This document shows, piece after piece, positions 50,599-60,718 of a stretch of 64,000 bases of DNA (position 1 is the stretch's first letter; every line of letters starts with the position of its first letter). The notes under the pieces are model-generated. The model was not told the origin of the DNA and searched no databases. It worked only from the letters and a program-made list of their open reading frames with translations. This stretch comes from Paracoccaceae bacterium (lineage in GTDB: Bacteria; Pseudomonadota; Alphaproteobacteria; Rhodobacterales; Rhodobacteraceae): assembly GCA_016936395.1 (NCBI GenBank), contig JAFGXY010000055.1, forward strand, positions 1 to 64,000, written 5' to 3'. A program made the position numbers and the translations under genes.

Positions 50599-51777
50599 CT
50601 AGTCCGCCAGATGTCGGATCACGCTGTTCAGCACAAGGCGCCCCTGCACACTGGTTTTCAGGCGTGTGCCACATAGTTGTAGAAGGCCGAGGTCACTCAA
50701 TTCGGTGATCTTTCGGGCGTCAATCGTCTTGCCGGTGATGGTTTCGTACATTTCGACATCAAGGCCTGACGATACCCGCAATCCCATGACCATCAACTCA
50801 CGGCCCTGATCCTCGGCTGTAAGGCTCTCGCGCGGGTCTTCGCCATTTTTCGTCTTTGCCACTCGGTCCAGCCATGTGCCGGGCGATGCAGGGCAAAATG
50901 TTGCAAATCTGGGTCCTTGCCGCAAGGTCAGCCGACCATGGGCCCCAGGTCCGATGCCCAAATAGTCACCACCGCGCCAATAGACCATGTTGTGCCGCGA
51001 GAAGGACTGCTCTCGCGCATGATTGGAAACCTCGTAGGCAGGAAGGCCGACAGCATTGCAAAGATCTTGCGTCGCCAGGTACATGTCGGCGGAAAGGCCT
51101 TCGTCGGGCAAGCCACGCAACTGCCCACGGGCATGGCGTGCTCCGAACACGGTTTCTGGCTCTACGGTCAGTTGATAAAGCGACAGGTGGTCGCCCGCTA
51201 TGTCCAAAGCGGCCGAAAGTTCGCCTTGCCAGTCGCCCAGTGACTGATCTTGCCGGGCATAAATCAGGTCAAAGCTGGTGCGATCAAAGATCTTTTGGCC
51301 CAAGGCAATGGCCGACCGGGCTTCCGCTGCATCGTGCATGCGGCCAAGCCGACGCAGATCGCGGTCATTCAAGGCCTGCACCCCGATCGAGACCCGGTTC
51401 ACGCCCGCAGCTCGATACCCAGCAAAGCGATTCGCTTCGACCGAGGTCGGGTTGGCCTCCAGTGTGATCTCGATGTCATTCGCCGGCGTCCACAGGCGCG
51501 TTGCCTCATCAACAATCGCAGCGACCAAGGATGGCATCATCAACGATGGTGTCCCGCCCCCGAAAAAGACGCTTTGCAAAACGCGCCCCTCCGTTTCAAG
51601 GGCGACCCGCCGCAGCTCCGACAGATAGGACTGCTGCCACACTGCCTGATCAACAGAGGATGAGACATGGCTGTTGAAGTCGCAATATGGGCATTTTGAC
51701 TGGCAGAACGGCCAATGCACATAAAGCGCAAAGCCGGCCTGCTGCCACCGCTCCAACGATACAGGGGTCTCGGTCAT
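50599..51777 (-). CDS. hemW: Radical SAM heme chaperone HemW
   Basis: FALYVHWPFCQSKCPYCDFNSH, SVFFGGGTPSLM, RVSIGVQALNDRDLRRLGR. Confidence 0.95.
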   Translation of the reverse strand: MTETPVSLERWQQAGFALYVHWPFCQSKCPYCDFNSHVSSSVDQAVWQQSYLSELRRVALETEGRVLQSVFFGGGTPSLMMPSLVAAIVDEATRLWTPANDIEITLEANPTSVEANRFAGYRAAGVNRVSIGVQALNDRDLRRLGRMHDAAEARSAIALGQKIFDRTSFDLIYARQDQSLGDWQGELSAALDIAGDHLSLYQLTVEPETVFGARHARGQLRGLPDEGLSADMYLATQDLCNAVGLPAYEVSNHAREQSFSRHNMVYWRGGDYLGIGPGAHGRLTLRQGPRFATFCPASPGTWLDRVAKTKNGEDPRESLTAEDQGRELMVMGLRVSSGLDVEMYETITGKTIDARKITELSDLGLLQLCGTRLKTSVQGRLVLNSVIRHLAD

Positions 51778-51811
51778 CGCCTGCCGACGCGCTCGATTAG
51801 GTCAAGCTGTT

Positions 51812-52420
51812 TCACGTGAGCAGACACGCAACCAGCTTGCGGAACGCATCGGCCCGATGGCTGATCTGGTTTTTCAGCCCGCCCGCCATTTCCGCAAATG
51901 TCTGGTCGTATCCATCCGGCTGAAACATTGGGTCATAGCCATGCCCGTGAAGCCCGCGCGGCGGCCAGACCAAGACACCCGGCATCACCCCCTCAAAGAC
52001 CTCATCGCTCCCGTCGGGATAGGCGATCACCAGAGTGCAGCGGAACTGCGCGCGACGCGGCTCCGGCGCGCCAACCGCCTTACAGGCCTCCCAGGTTCTT
52101 GCCATCGCAAGACTGAAGTCCCGACCAGACGGCGTTTCCGCCCAATCGGCCGTCCAGACGCCCGGCGCCCCGTCCAAGGCATCGACACAAATCCCCGAGT
52201 CATCAGCCAAAGCTGGCAAGTCCGTGGCCTGCGCAGCATAGTGTGCCTTGATCCGCGCATTTCCCACAAAGCTGTCCTCGGTCTCTTCGGGCTCCGTCAA
52301 TCCAAACGATGCTGCCGGAACAATCTCTACGCCAAACGGCTCTAGCAAGGCGGAAATCTCTGCCAGCTTGCCAGCATTATGGGTGGCGATTACCAGCTTG
52401 GGCCCGATGCTCTTTCGCAT
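51812..52420 (-). CDS. rdgB: XTP/dITP diphosphatase RdgB
   Basis: KLVIATHNAGKLAEISALL, LADDSGICVDALDGAPGVWTADWAE. Confidence 0.95.
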   Translation of the reverse strand: MRKSIGPKLVIATHNAGKLAEISALLEPFGVEIVPAASFGLTEPEETEDSFVGNARIKAHYAAQATDLPALADDSGICVDALDGAPGVWTADWAETPSGRDFSLAMARTWEACKAVGAPEPRRAQFRCTLVIAYPDGSDEVFEGVMPGVLVWPPRGLHGHGYDPMFQPDGYDQTFAEMAGGLKNQISHRADAFRKLVACLLT

Positions 52421-52422
52421 GG

Positions 52423-53139
52423 TCACAGTCCCAAGGCCGCTTTCTGTGCCGCAACCAGAGATGCGATGCCAAGGTCTGCTAGGTCCAGCAACTCTCCCAT
52501 CTCGGCACGCGAAAACGTGGCGCCCTCGGCCGACATCTGGACCTCGATCAATCGCCCGCGGCCGGTCATTACAAAGTTCCCATCCGTGCCAGCGGCCGAG
52601 TCCTCCGGATAATCCAGATCCAGAACCGGCTGCCCGGCAAACACACCGCAGGAAATGGCGGCAACATGGTCGACAATCGGGTCACTCACAATCGCACCCG
52701 TAGCCAGCAGCTTGTTGACAGCCAGCCGAAGTGCCACCCAACCACCGGAGATCGACGCGCAACGTGTGCCGCCATCGGCCTGCAAGACATCGCAATCCAC
52801 CACAATCTGACGTTCACCCAAAGCGCTGCGATCAACCCCCGCGCGCAAAGAGCGGCCAATAAGTCTTTGAATCTCTTGTGTTCTTCCGCTTTGCTTGCCA
52901 GCAGCCGCTTCCCTGCGGGTCCGGCTGTTGGTGGCCCGTGGCAACATGCCGTATTCCGCTGTTACCCAACCAAGGCCGGTATTCTTCAGAAATGGCGGCG
53001 CTTTGTCCTCTATGGTCGCCGAACACAGAACATGCGTATCGCCCATCTTGATCAGGCAAGACCCCTCGGCATGCCGCATCACGTCAATTTCAATGGCAAT
53101 CGGGCGGGTTTCATTCAGCTTCCGGCCAGAGGGGCGCAT
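52423..53139 (-). CDS. rph: Ribonuclease PH
   Basis: [44 protein letters not shown]. Confidence 0.97.
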   Translation of the reverse strand: MRPSGRKLNETRPIAIEIDVMRHAEGSCLIKMGDTHVLCSATIEDKAPPFLKNTGLGWVTAEYGMLPRATNSRTRREAAAGKQSGRTQEIQRLIGRSLRAGVDRSALGERQIVVDCDVLQADGGTRCASISGGWVALRLAVNKLLATGAIVSDPIVDHVAAISCGVFAGQPVLDLDYPEDSAAGTDGNFVMTGRGRLIEVQMSAEGATFSRAEMGELLDLADLGIASLVAAQKAALGL

Positions 53140-53252
53140 GACAGGTCCTTTCCATAGGGTCACACCTGATATGCGCCCGACCTGCACCGATGCAACCCCG
53201 ATTGACGCCCCCGCCAGTCGGAATACTCTACCACGCCAGAGTAGGAGCGCGC

Positions 53253-54323
53253 ATGTCCGACGGATCGAAACTGCTTGCCGAAATGAACGATCGCTCGCGC
53301 GAGGTGTTTCGCAAGGTTGTCGAAGGCTACCTCACCTCGGGCGATCCGGTTGGGTCGCGCAGCCTGACCCGCACGATGTCCGAAAAGGTATCCGCTGCCA
53401 CCATCCGCAATGTCATGCAAGATCTCGAATTTCTTGGCCTGCTTGACAGCCCGCACGTTTCAGCCGGCCGCATCCCAACACAACTTGGCTTGCGGATGTT
53501 TGTTGATGGCCTGCTTGAGGTGGGCACAGTGGCCGACGAAGACCGCGAACGGATTGACGCCACCCTTGGCAGCAATGATCATGACGTGGTCTCGCTGCTC
53601 GATCAGGTTGGCGCGGCCTTGTCCGGCATCACCCGTGGCGCCAGCCTTGTTCTGTCGCCGAAACACGAAGCCCCGATCCGCCATATCGAATTCGTCAGCC
53701 TTGGTCCCGACCGTGCGCTGGTCGTGCTGGTCTTTGCCGATGGCCATGTCGAAAATCGCCTGTTCACGCCGCCACCCGGGCAGACGCCGTCATCAATGCG
53801 TGAGGCCGCCAACTTTCTGAACGCGCTTGCCGAAGGCCGCACGCTGTCAGACCTGCGCCGGACAATGGCCCAGGACATTGCCCTGCACCGGCAAGAGATC
53901 GACAGTCTGGCCCGTGACCTTGTGGAAAGCGGTTTTGCGGTCTGGGAAAACAGTGCCGAGCGCCGGGAAAGGCTGATCGTGCGCGGCCGTGCCAACTTGC
54001 TCGAGGGCGCCACCGAGGCCGCGGATGTCGACCGCATCCGCACCTTGTTCGATGACCTTGAACGCAAGCGTGACATTGCCGATTTCCTAGAACTGACCGA
54101 ATCCGGCGAAGGGGTGCGCATTTTTATCGGGTCCGAGAACAAACTCTTCTCACTTTCGGGTTCCTCTCTGGTGGTCTCTCCCTATATGAACGCTGATCGC
54201 AAGATCATCGGTGCCGTTGGCGTCATTGGTCCGACTCGGCTGAATTATGGCCGCATCGTGCCCATCGTCGACTACACGGCACAGCTTGTCGGTCGGATCG
54301 TGTCCGAGCGCGGCGGTGGATGA
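53253..54323 (+). CDS. hrcA: Heat-inducible transcriptional repressor HrcA
   Basis: [60 protein letters not shown]. Confidence 0.96.
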   Translation: MSDGSKLLAEMNDRSREVFRKVVEGYLTSGDPVGSRSLTRTMSEKVSAATIRNVMQDLEFLGLLDSPHVSAGRIPTQLGLRMFVDGLLEVGTVADEDRERIDATLGSNDHDVVSLLDQVGAALSGITRGASLVLSPKHEAPIRHIEFVSLGPDRALVVLVFADGHVENRLFTPPPGQTPSSMREAANFLNALAEGRTLSDLRRTMAQDIALHRQEIDSLARDLVESGFAVWENSAERRERLIVRGRANLLEGATEAADVDRIRTLFDDLERKRDIADFLELTESGEGVRIFIGSENKLFSLSGSSLVVSPYMNADRKIIGAVGVIGPTRLNYGRIVPIVDYTAQLVGRIVSERGGG

Positions 54324-54354
54324 TCACAACGGACAAACGCAAGGAAGACGGACC

Positions 54355-54894
54355 ATGGCGCAGGATATCCCCAGCACCGAAACCACCGAGATGGAAGAGA
54401 TGGCCGAGGCAGAAAACCCTATCACTGCCGAAGAGCTTGAGGCCCTGCGCGCCGAACGCGACGACCTTCGTGATCGTTTCATGCGTGCGCTTGCCGATGC
54501 CGAAAATTCCCGCAAACGCGCCGACCGTGATCGGCGTGAGGCCGAGCAATTCGGCTCCACCCGTCTCGCGCGTGATCTGCTGCCGGTTTATGACAACCTC
54601 AAGCGCGCGCTTGATGCCGCAAGCGAGGAAACCCGCAGCCTTGATGCTGCCATGATCGAAGGCGTCGAGCTGACCCTGCGTGAACTGACGCATGTCATGA
54701 CCAAGCACGGCGTGACCCCGATCTCACCTGCTGTGGGTGACGCGTTTGATCCGCAACAGCATCAGGCGATGTTTGAAGCGCCGGTTCCCGGCACCAAGGC
54801 CGGTCAGATCATCCAAGTGATGACCGAAGGTTTCTTGCTGCACGATCGACTGTTGCGGCCCGCACAGGTTGGCGTGTCCTCGACGGTTGGCTGA
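54355..54894 (+). CDS. grpE: Nucleotide exchange factor GrpE
   Basis: LRAERDDLRDRFMRALADAENSRKRADRDR...HGVTPISPAVGDAFDPQQHQAMFEAP. Confidence 0.96.
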   Translation: MAQDIPSTETTEMEEMAEAENPITAEELEALRAERDDLRDRFMRALADAENSRKRADRDRREAEQFGSTRLARDLLPVYDNLKRALDAASEETRSLDAAMIEGVELTLRELTHVMTKHGVTPISPAVGDAFDPQQHQAMFEAPVPGTKAGQIIQVMTEGFLLHDRLLRPAQVGVSSTVG

Positions 54895-54902
54895 TTTGCG
54901 CC

Positions 54903-54937
54903 CGGGCGGGGCGGCCGACACGGCCGCGGCCCGCCCG
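54903..54937. terminator. Strong GC-rich hairpin between convergent grpE and phnM
   Basis: CGGGCGG..CGGCCG-aca-CGGCCG..CCGCCCG; no clear U-tract. Confidence 0.5.
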
Positions 54938-54951
54938 CGCTTGTGCCCCCG

Positions 54952-56094
54952 CTAGCCGACCCGCTTTCCCTGCACCCAAACCCCGCGCACAGCGCCGGCA
55001 GCGCCCAGCCGGGTCACCCTGATGACATCTGCCCGGGCACCGGGCACCAGATGGCCCCGATCCTGCAACCCGGTCGCATCGGCCGGGGCGGCGGTGACCG
55101 TCGCAATCCCGCGTGCCATATTCCCCCACAGATCGCCCAGCATCAGCGCGGCTGACAACAGCGACGAAGGCACATAATCGGACGACACAATGTCCAGCAA
55201 ATCCGCCTCGGCCAATTCCCGTGCCGCCACATTGCCCGAGTGCGAGCCGCCCCGGATCAGGTTCGGCGCGCCCATCATCACCTTGATGCCCTGCAAGCGG
55301 CAGGCCGCGGCAGCCTCGGCGGTGGTCGGAAACTCGGCAAAATGCACACCGTGCTGTGCGCTGACCGCGACCTGTGGTGCTGTGGTATCATCGTGGCTGG
55401 CCAGTGTCGCGCCATAGCGCCGCGATTCCGCCACCGCCGTCGCCTCGTGCAGCGCGCCCAGCCGGTCACGCAGCGCGCGCAGACTGGCCACATGCTCGAC
55501 AAATTCATCCTCCGACAGGCCCTGCTTGCCGCAGACATAATCCTTCAACTTGGACACATCTCGGAACTGCCGCTCACCGGGTGTGTGGTCCATCAGGCTG
55601 ACAATGCCGATCCGGTCATCGGGCCCGAACTTGGCCATTTCCTCGACCAGCGTTTCCGAGCAGATCTCGGCCCGCAGGTGCAGGAAGTGGCTGATCCGCA
55701 GTGCGCCTTGCGCCCGCAATTCCAAAATCTCATCCGCAAGGGCGCGGGCATATTCGCCGTAGTTTGCCTTGCCATTCGACACCACAGACCCCACGCGCAG
55801 GGCATCATAGACCGTGGTGATCCCGACGCTCGCCAATTCGGCATCATGCGCAATGATAGCGGCCTGATGCGGCCAGTTCACCCGCGGACGCGGCTCGATA
55901 TGGCGCTCCAGATTGTCGGTGTGCAACTCGATCAGGCCTGGCATCACCAGGTCTCCTGCGCAATCGATCGCGCCCGCTGGAACAGCGCTCCCGCCCGAAA
56001 TGTCCACAATGCGGCCCCCCTGCATCCGCACGGCGCCCTTGCGCACCTCATCGGGCAAAACCAGCGTCGCATTGGCAAGGGTCGTGTCGGTCAT
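54952..56094 (-). CDS. phnM: Alpha-D-ribose 1-methylphosphonate 5-triphosphate diphosphatase
   Basis: LVMPGLIELHTDNLERHIEPRPRVNWPHQAAIIAHDAELASVGITTVYDALRVG. Confidence 0.95.
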   Translation of the reverse strand: MTDTTLANATLVLPDEVRKGAVRMQGGRIVDISGGSAVPAGAIDCAGDLVMPGLIELHTDNLERHIEPRPRVNWPHQAAIIAHDAELASVGITTVYDALRVGSVVSNGKANYGEYARALADEILELRAQGALRISHFLHLRAEICSETLVEEMAKFGPDDRIGIVSLMDHTPGERQFRDVSKLKDYVCGKQGLSEDEFVEHVASLRALRDRLGALHEATAVAESRRYGATLASHDDTTAPQVAVSAQHGVHFAEFPTTAEAAAACRLQGIKVMMGAPNLIRGGSHSGNVAARELAEADLLDIVSSDYVPSSLLSAALMLGDLWGNMARGIATVTAAPADATGLQDRGHLVPGARADVIRVTRLGAAGAVRGVWVQGKRVG

Positions 56095-56189
56095 GAAAGA
56101 TCGTCCTGTCTTGAGGTTTTTGTGGTAAGCGCGTCGCATGACATGGCCCCGTCACACCGGTGTGACATTGCCTGCCTATCCCGTCCAGC

Positions 56190-56879
56190 ATGGATCAGAT
56201 GAAACGTTACGCCGTCTATTATGCCCCACGCCCCGGTGCCTTTGCCACCCGCGCCGCCGCGTGGCTGGGCTGGGACGTGGCGCTTGGTCAGCCGGTGGCG
56301 CAGCCCGATCTGCCCGGCCTTCCCGCGCCTGCCGCCCTGTTGACCGCCGACCCGCGCAAATATGGCTTTCATGGCACCATCCGGGCGCCGTTTCGCCCGG
56401 CCGCAGGGCAGACTGGCACCGACATCGCCGACACCGTGGCACACCTTGCGCACAGCTTGCCGCCTTGCGTCTGCGACGGCCTGCATCTTGAAATCCTGCA
56501 TGGTTTTCTGGCGCTGACGCCAACGGGCGACGAAACCGCCCTGCTGGCACTGGGGGCTGCCGTGGTGGAAGGCACAAATGCCTTGCGTGCGCCCCTGACG
56601 GCGGCCGAGGTCGCCAAGCGCCGCCCCGAATCGCTTAACCCGCGCCAGCGCGAGTTGCTCGATCGCTGGGGCTATCCGCATGTGATGGAGGCATTTCGCT
56701 TTCATCTGACGCTGACCAGCCGTCTGCCCGCCGATCAGGCCGATCAGGCCGCCACGGTTCTGCGTGATCATTTCGCCCCGGTCCTGCCGCAGCCTTTTGT
56801 CATCAAAGACCTGTGCCTGTTCGGTGAAGACGCCGCCGGCTGCTTTCATCTGCTGCACCGCTATCCCCTGTCGGGCTGA
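56190..56879 (+). CDS. DUF1045 phosphonate-associated protein
   Basis: KRYAVYYAPRPGAFATRAAAWLGWD...KYGFHGTIRAPFRPA; located in phn cluster. Confidence 0.9.
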   Translation: MDQMKRYAVYYAPRPGAFATRAAAWLGWDVALGQPVAQPDLPGLPAPAALLTADPRKYGFHGTIRAPFRPAAGQTGTDIADTVAHLAHSLPPCVCDGLHLEILHGFLALTPTGDETALLALGAAVVEGTNALRAPLTAAEVAKRRPESLNPRQRELLDRWGYPHVMEAFRFHLTLTSRLPADQADQAATVLRDHFAPVLPQPFVIKDLCLFGEDAAGCFHLLHRYPLSG

Positions 56880-57385
56880 AGCGCCGCCAACAGCCGGGCC
56901 ACGCCCACCTCTGGGCTGGCATCGTTCATCACCACACGCGGCACGATTCCCGCAGGCAGGGTAAAGCTGGCGCGCGCAAGGCGCGCCTTGATGTCCTCTA
57001 CATCCTCGCGCCCGCGCGCCGCCAGACGTGCGGCCAGAATGTCATCGGGTGCGGTTACCAGCACCACCACCAGACCCGGCAGCCGATCGCGCGCCTCAGC
57101 CAGCGCCGCGCGCGAGCCGTTGAAAACCACGTCCCCCGGCAGCGCCAATTGCGCCTTCGGGATGCCATAGCGCAGCCCATGCGCGTGCCAGTCCAAGGCG
57201 AACTCCCCCGCCTCCAGCCGCCGCTGAAACGCATCCTCGCTGACCGCTTCAAACGGCTCGCCGCCCGCCTCGGCGCTGCGGGTAATCACACGGCGCACGA
57301 TGTGCAGGTCGGGCCGCTGTGCCAGCGCGCCTGCCAGCAGCGTGTCCTTCCCGGCGCCAGACGGGCCGACCACGGCAAAGATCAT
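56861..57385 (-). CDS. phnN: Ribose 1,5-bisphosphokinase PhnN
   Basis: MIFAVVGPSGAGKDTLLAGALAQRPDLHIVRRVITR. Confidence 0.93.
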   Translation of the reverse strand: MIFAVVGPSGAGKDTLLAGALAQRPDLHIVRRVITRSAEAGGEPFEAVSEDAFQRRLEAGEFALDWHAHGLRYGIPKAQLALPGDVVFNGSRAALAEARDRLPGLVVVLVTAPDDILAARLAARGREDVEDIKARLARASFTLPAGIVPRVVMNDASPEVGVARLLAALQPDRG

Positions 57386-58074
57386 GCGGCAACCTTTGGC
57401 GTGAAGCCCGTAACATCCACCAGCCTGTCGCACACCCGGCCCCGCGCGCCTTCGTCATGGAAGATACCAAGTATCGCCGCGCCCCGCGCCTTTGCCTCTT
57501 CGATCAGGGTCAGCACAACCTCGCGGTTCACCGCATCCAGACTTGCGGTGGGCTCGTCCAGCAGCAGCACGGGGTAGGGGTGGGCAAAGCCGCGCGCGAT
57601 GTTTACCCGCTGCTGTTCGCCGCCGGAAAACGTGGTGGGCGACAGGCTCCACAACCGCTGCGGAATGTTCAGTCGCGCCAACAGCGACTCGGCCCGTGTC
57701 CGGGCAACGTCGGCCCTCACCCCCAGTTGCAACAACGGGTCCGCCACCACGTCTACCGTTGGCACCCGGGGCACCACGCGCAGGAACTGGCTGACATAGC
57801 CCAGGGTCTCGCGCCGCAGCCGGATGATCTGGCGCGGGCTGGCGGTTGCTACGTCAAGGCCCGCCACCCGCAGGCTGCCCCCGGCGGCCAGATAGTTGCC
57901 GTAAACCATCCGCATCAGCGTCGATTTGCCCGCACCCGATTGCCCGGTCAGCCCGACACATTCACCGGGTGCGACCACAAGTGCCGCGCCCGCCATCACC
58001 GGAATGACGGCACTGCCCTGATTGTGCAGGGTGAACGACTTCGACAGGCCGGAAATCTCGATCATCGCCGTCAT
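57382..58074 (-). CDS. phnL: C-P lyase ABC-type ATPase PhnL
   Basis: ISGLSKSFTLHNQGSAVIPVMAGAALVVAPGECVGLTGQSGAGKSTLMRMVYGNY. Confidence 0.95.
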   Translation of the reverse strand: MTAMIEISGLSKSFTLHNQGSAVIPVMAGAALVVAPGECVGLTGQSGAGKSTLMRMVYGNYLAAGGSLRVAGLDVATASPRQIIRLRRETLGYVSQFLRVVPRVPTVDVVADPLLQLGVRADVARTRAESLLARLNIPQRLWSLSPTTFSGGEQQRVNIARGFAHPYPVLLLDEPTASLDAVNREVVLTLIEEAKARGAAILGIFHDEGARGRVCDRLVDVTGFTPKVAA

Positions 58075-59030
58075 AGCCAGCGCCTCCATTTGAAAAACAG
58101 ATAGGTTCCCACGGCCGAGGCCACCATCAGGCCAAGCGCCATCGGATAGCCCCAGACCCATTTCAGCTCTGGCATGACCTCAAAGTTCATCCCATAGGCA
58201 CTGGCGATCACGGTCGGCGGCAGGAACACCACCGCGACGATTGACACGATCTTGATGGTCTGGTTCTGGCTCAGGTTGATCATCCCCATGGTCGAATCAC
58301 TCGCCAGCGCCACGCGCGAAGACAGATGGTCGGCATGCACCTCCAACGCATGAATGTCGCGCATCAGGCCCTTGACCGGGGCCTTTAACGCTGTGCCGCG
58401 GTGTTCATCGGTCAGGGATTGGCCAAAGTAGCTGATCGCCCGCTCGATCGTCAGAAGCGATAGCCGCACCCGTGCGATCTGTTCGCCTTCGCGCCCGGTG
58501 CGTCGCAGCGCCGCCTGAAGCTGGTCGGCGTCGGTCGTGCCGGTATCGCTGTAGACTTCCCGTGCAAGGGTATCCAGCGCCCGGCCCGAGCTTTCCAGAA
58601 GGTCGGCCAGCCGGCCGATGATTTCCTCGATCAGGCTCAAGAACGCCTGTCCACTGTCGGCAATGCCCGGCCCCACCCGGTCGGCCCGTTCCGGATAGGT
58701 CGTAAAGGGCCGCGGATCGTGGTGCCGCACGGTGAAAAGCCGTTCTGGCGTGATGACAAAGGTCACCGGTCCTGACATGGCTTCCTTGGTGTCTGAAAGG
58801 CCGGGCAACACCACTGTGATGTAGTCAATGCCGTTTTCGCGGTACAATCGGTTCGAGACTTCGATCTCTTCCATCTCTGCAAGAGTTGGCACTTCAATGC
58901 CAAAGGCCTGTGCGGCCTTGACCTGCGAAGAAAGCGGGCGATACAGGTCAATCCAGACAGCGCCGTCCAGCGGTTGATCCGCCTCCAGTCTTTGCAGCTT
59001 TGCGCCTTGCGCCTGATAAGCAAACAACAT
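58071..59030 (-). CDS. CorA-family divalent-cation transporter
   Basis: C-terminal ASAYGMNFEVMPELKWVWGYPMALGLMV (GMN-containing motif) with two TM helices. Confidence 0.93.
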   Translation of the reverse strand: MLFAYQAQGAKLQRLEADQPLDGAVWIDLYRPLSSQVKAAQAFGIEVPTLAEMEEIEVSNRLYRENGIDYITVVLPGLSDTKEAMSGPVTFVITPERLFTVRHHDPRPFTTYPERADRVGPGIADSGQAFLSLIEEIIGRLADLLESSGRALDTLAREVYSDTGTTDADQLQAALRRTGREGEQIARVRLSLLTIERAISYFGQSLTDEHRGTALKAPVKGLMRDIHALEVHADHLSSRVALASDSTMGMINLSQNQTIKIVSIVAVVFLPPTVIASAYGMNFEVMPELKWVWGYPMALGLMVASAVGTYLFFKWRRWL

Positions 59031-59033
59031 TCA

Positions 59034-59828
59034 TCAGACCTGCAACACCGAGGATACCAGCAGCTGGCTATAGGCGTGCTGCGGATCGTCCAGCACCTGA
59101 TCGGTCAAACCCTGTTCCACGACACGCCCGCCTTTCATCACCATCAAACGGTCCGCCAGCAGCCGCACCACTGCCAGATCATGCGTCACGATGATAACCG
59201 AAAGCCCCAGGTCGCGCACCAGCCCGCGCAACAGGTCCAGCAACCGCGCCTGCACAGAAACATCCAGACCCCCGGTCGGCTCGTCCATGAACACCAGCCG
59301 CGGCCCGGTCACCAGATTGCGGGCGATCTGCAAGCGTTGCTGCATGCCGCCCGAAAACGCCGACGGCCGGTCGTCGATGCGGTCGGCGGCAATTTCCACC
59401 CGGCCCAGCCAATCGGTTGCAGTGTCGCGGATTGTGCCATAGTGCCTTGCGCCGATGGCCATCAGCCGTTCGCCCACATTGCCCCCGGCAGAAACCCCCA
59501 TCCGCAACCCATCGCGCGGGTTCTGGTGGACATAGGCCCATTCGGTGCGGCTCAGCCTGCGCCGTTCCGTTTCGGCCATGCCCAGAACATCGCGCCCGTC
59601 ATACGTCACGCTGCCCAGATCAGGCCGCAGATGCCCCGCCAGACAGGACAGCAACGTCGATTTACCCGAGCCACTTTCGCCCACAATCCCCAGAACTTCG
59701 CCGGGGAACAGGTCGAACGACACATCCAGACAGCCAACACGGGTGCCATAATATTTGGTCAGGCCGTCCACCTGGAAAAGGGGCTGCTCATTCCCCTTGG
59801 CACAAATACCCAATTCCACCGCTCCCAT
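59034..59828 (-). CDS. phnK: C-P lyase ATPase PhnK
   Basis: LFQVDGLTKYYGTRVGCLDVSFDLFPGEVLGIVGESGSGKSTLL. Confidence 0.95.
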   Translation of the reverse strand: MGAVELGICAKGNEQPLFQVDGLTKYYGTRVGCLDVSFDLFPGEVLGIVGESGSGKSTLLSCLAGHLRPDLGSVTYDGRDVLGMAETERRRLSRTEWAYVHQNPRDGLRMGVSAGGNVGERLMAIGARHYGTIRDTATDWLGRVEIAADRIDDRPSAFSGGMQQRLQIARNLVTGPRLVFMDEPTGGLDVSVQARLLDLLRGLVRDLGLSVIIVTHDLAVVRLLADRLMVMKGGRVVEQGLTDQVLDDPQHAYSQLLVSSVLQV

Positions 59829-60718
59829 CACGCGACACCCCCGGCCATTGCGACACCCAGCCGCCCCACATGCCCCGCCTCGCGGCGGCCCGTGCAGAAA
59901 TCGGTGTCCGAACAGACATACATCCGGCTGCCTGCATCGTCGGTAATCACCTCGTCCAGATAGCTGCCCTTGGCACCGCACAGGTCGCAGTCATGTGGTG
60001 CCTTGCTGGCCACGAACGGATGATCGTCGAAATCGAGGCTGACCACCTGCGTATAGGGTGGCACCGCATAGATCCGCTGCTCACGCCCCGCGCCGAACAA
60101 TTGGATCGCGGCATTGTCCCCCAATTTGGGGTTGTCGAACTTGGGGATCGGCGAGGGATCCATCACATAGCGCCCCTCCACCTTGACCGGATAGGCATAG
60201 CTGGTGGCAATCTCGCCATGCCGGGCGATGTCTTCATACAGCTTCACATGCATCAGCCCATATTCTTCCAGCTCATGCATCTTGCGCGTCTCGGTTTCGC
60301 GCGGCTCCAAAAACCGCAGCGGCTCGGGGATTGGCACCTGATAGACCAGTATTTGCCCCTCGGTCAGCGGCGTCTCCGGTATCCGGTGGCGGGTCTGGAT
60401 CACCGTCGCCTCCCCCGTCGCTTCGGTGACCGCAACGCCTGCGGTGCGTTGAAAGAACTTGCGGATGCTGACCGCGTTGGTGGTGTCATCGGCACCCTGG
60501 TCAATCACCTTCAGCCGGTCTTCTGGCACCAGGCAGGCCGCCGTCACCTGCACCCCGCCTGTGCCCCAACCGTAAGGCATCGGCATCTCGCGGCTGGCAA
60601 ACGGCACCTGATAGCCGGGCACCGCCACACCTTTCAGAATGGCACGACGGATCATCCGCTTGGTCTGTTCGTCCAGATAGGCGAAATTATAGGCATTAGT
60701 TTCAGAAGCTTGTGTCAT
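59828..60718 (-). CDS. phnJ: Alpha-D-ribose 1-methylphosphonate 5-phosphate C-P lyase PhnJ
   Basis: YNFAYLDEQTKRMIRRAILKGVAVPGYQVPFASREMPMPYGWGTGG, C-terminal CDLCGAKG. Confidence 0.97.
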   Translation of the reverse strand: MTQASETNAYNFAYLDEQTKRMIRRAILKGVAVPGYQVPFASREMPMPYGWGTGGVQVTAACLVPEDRLKVIDQGADDTTNAVSIRKFFQRTAGVAVTEATGEATVIQTRHRIPETPLTEGQILVYQVPIPEPLRFLEPRETETRKMHELEEYGLMHVKLYEDIARHGEIATSYAYPVKVEGRYVMDPSPIPKFDNPKLGDNAAIQLFGAGREQRIYAVPPYTQVVSLDFDDHPFVASKAPHDCDLCGAKGSYLDEVITDDAGSRMYVCSDTDFCTGRREAGHVGRLGVAMAGGVA

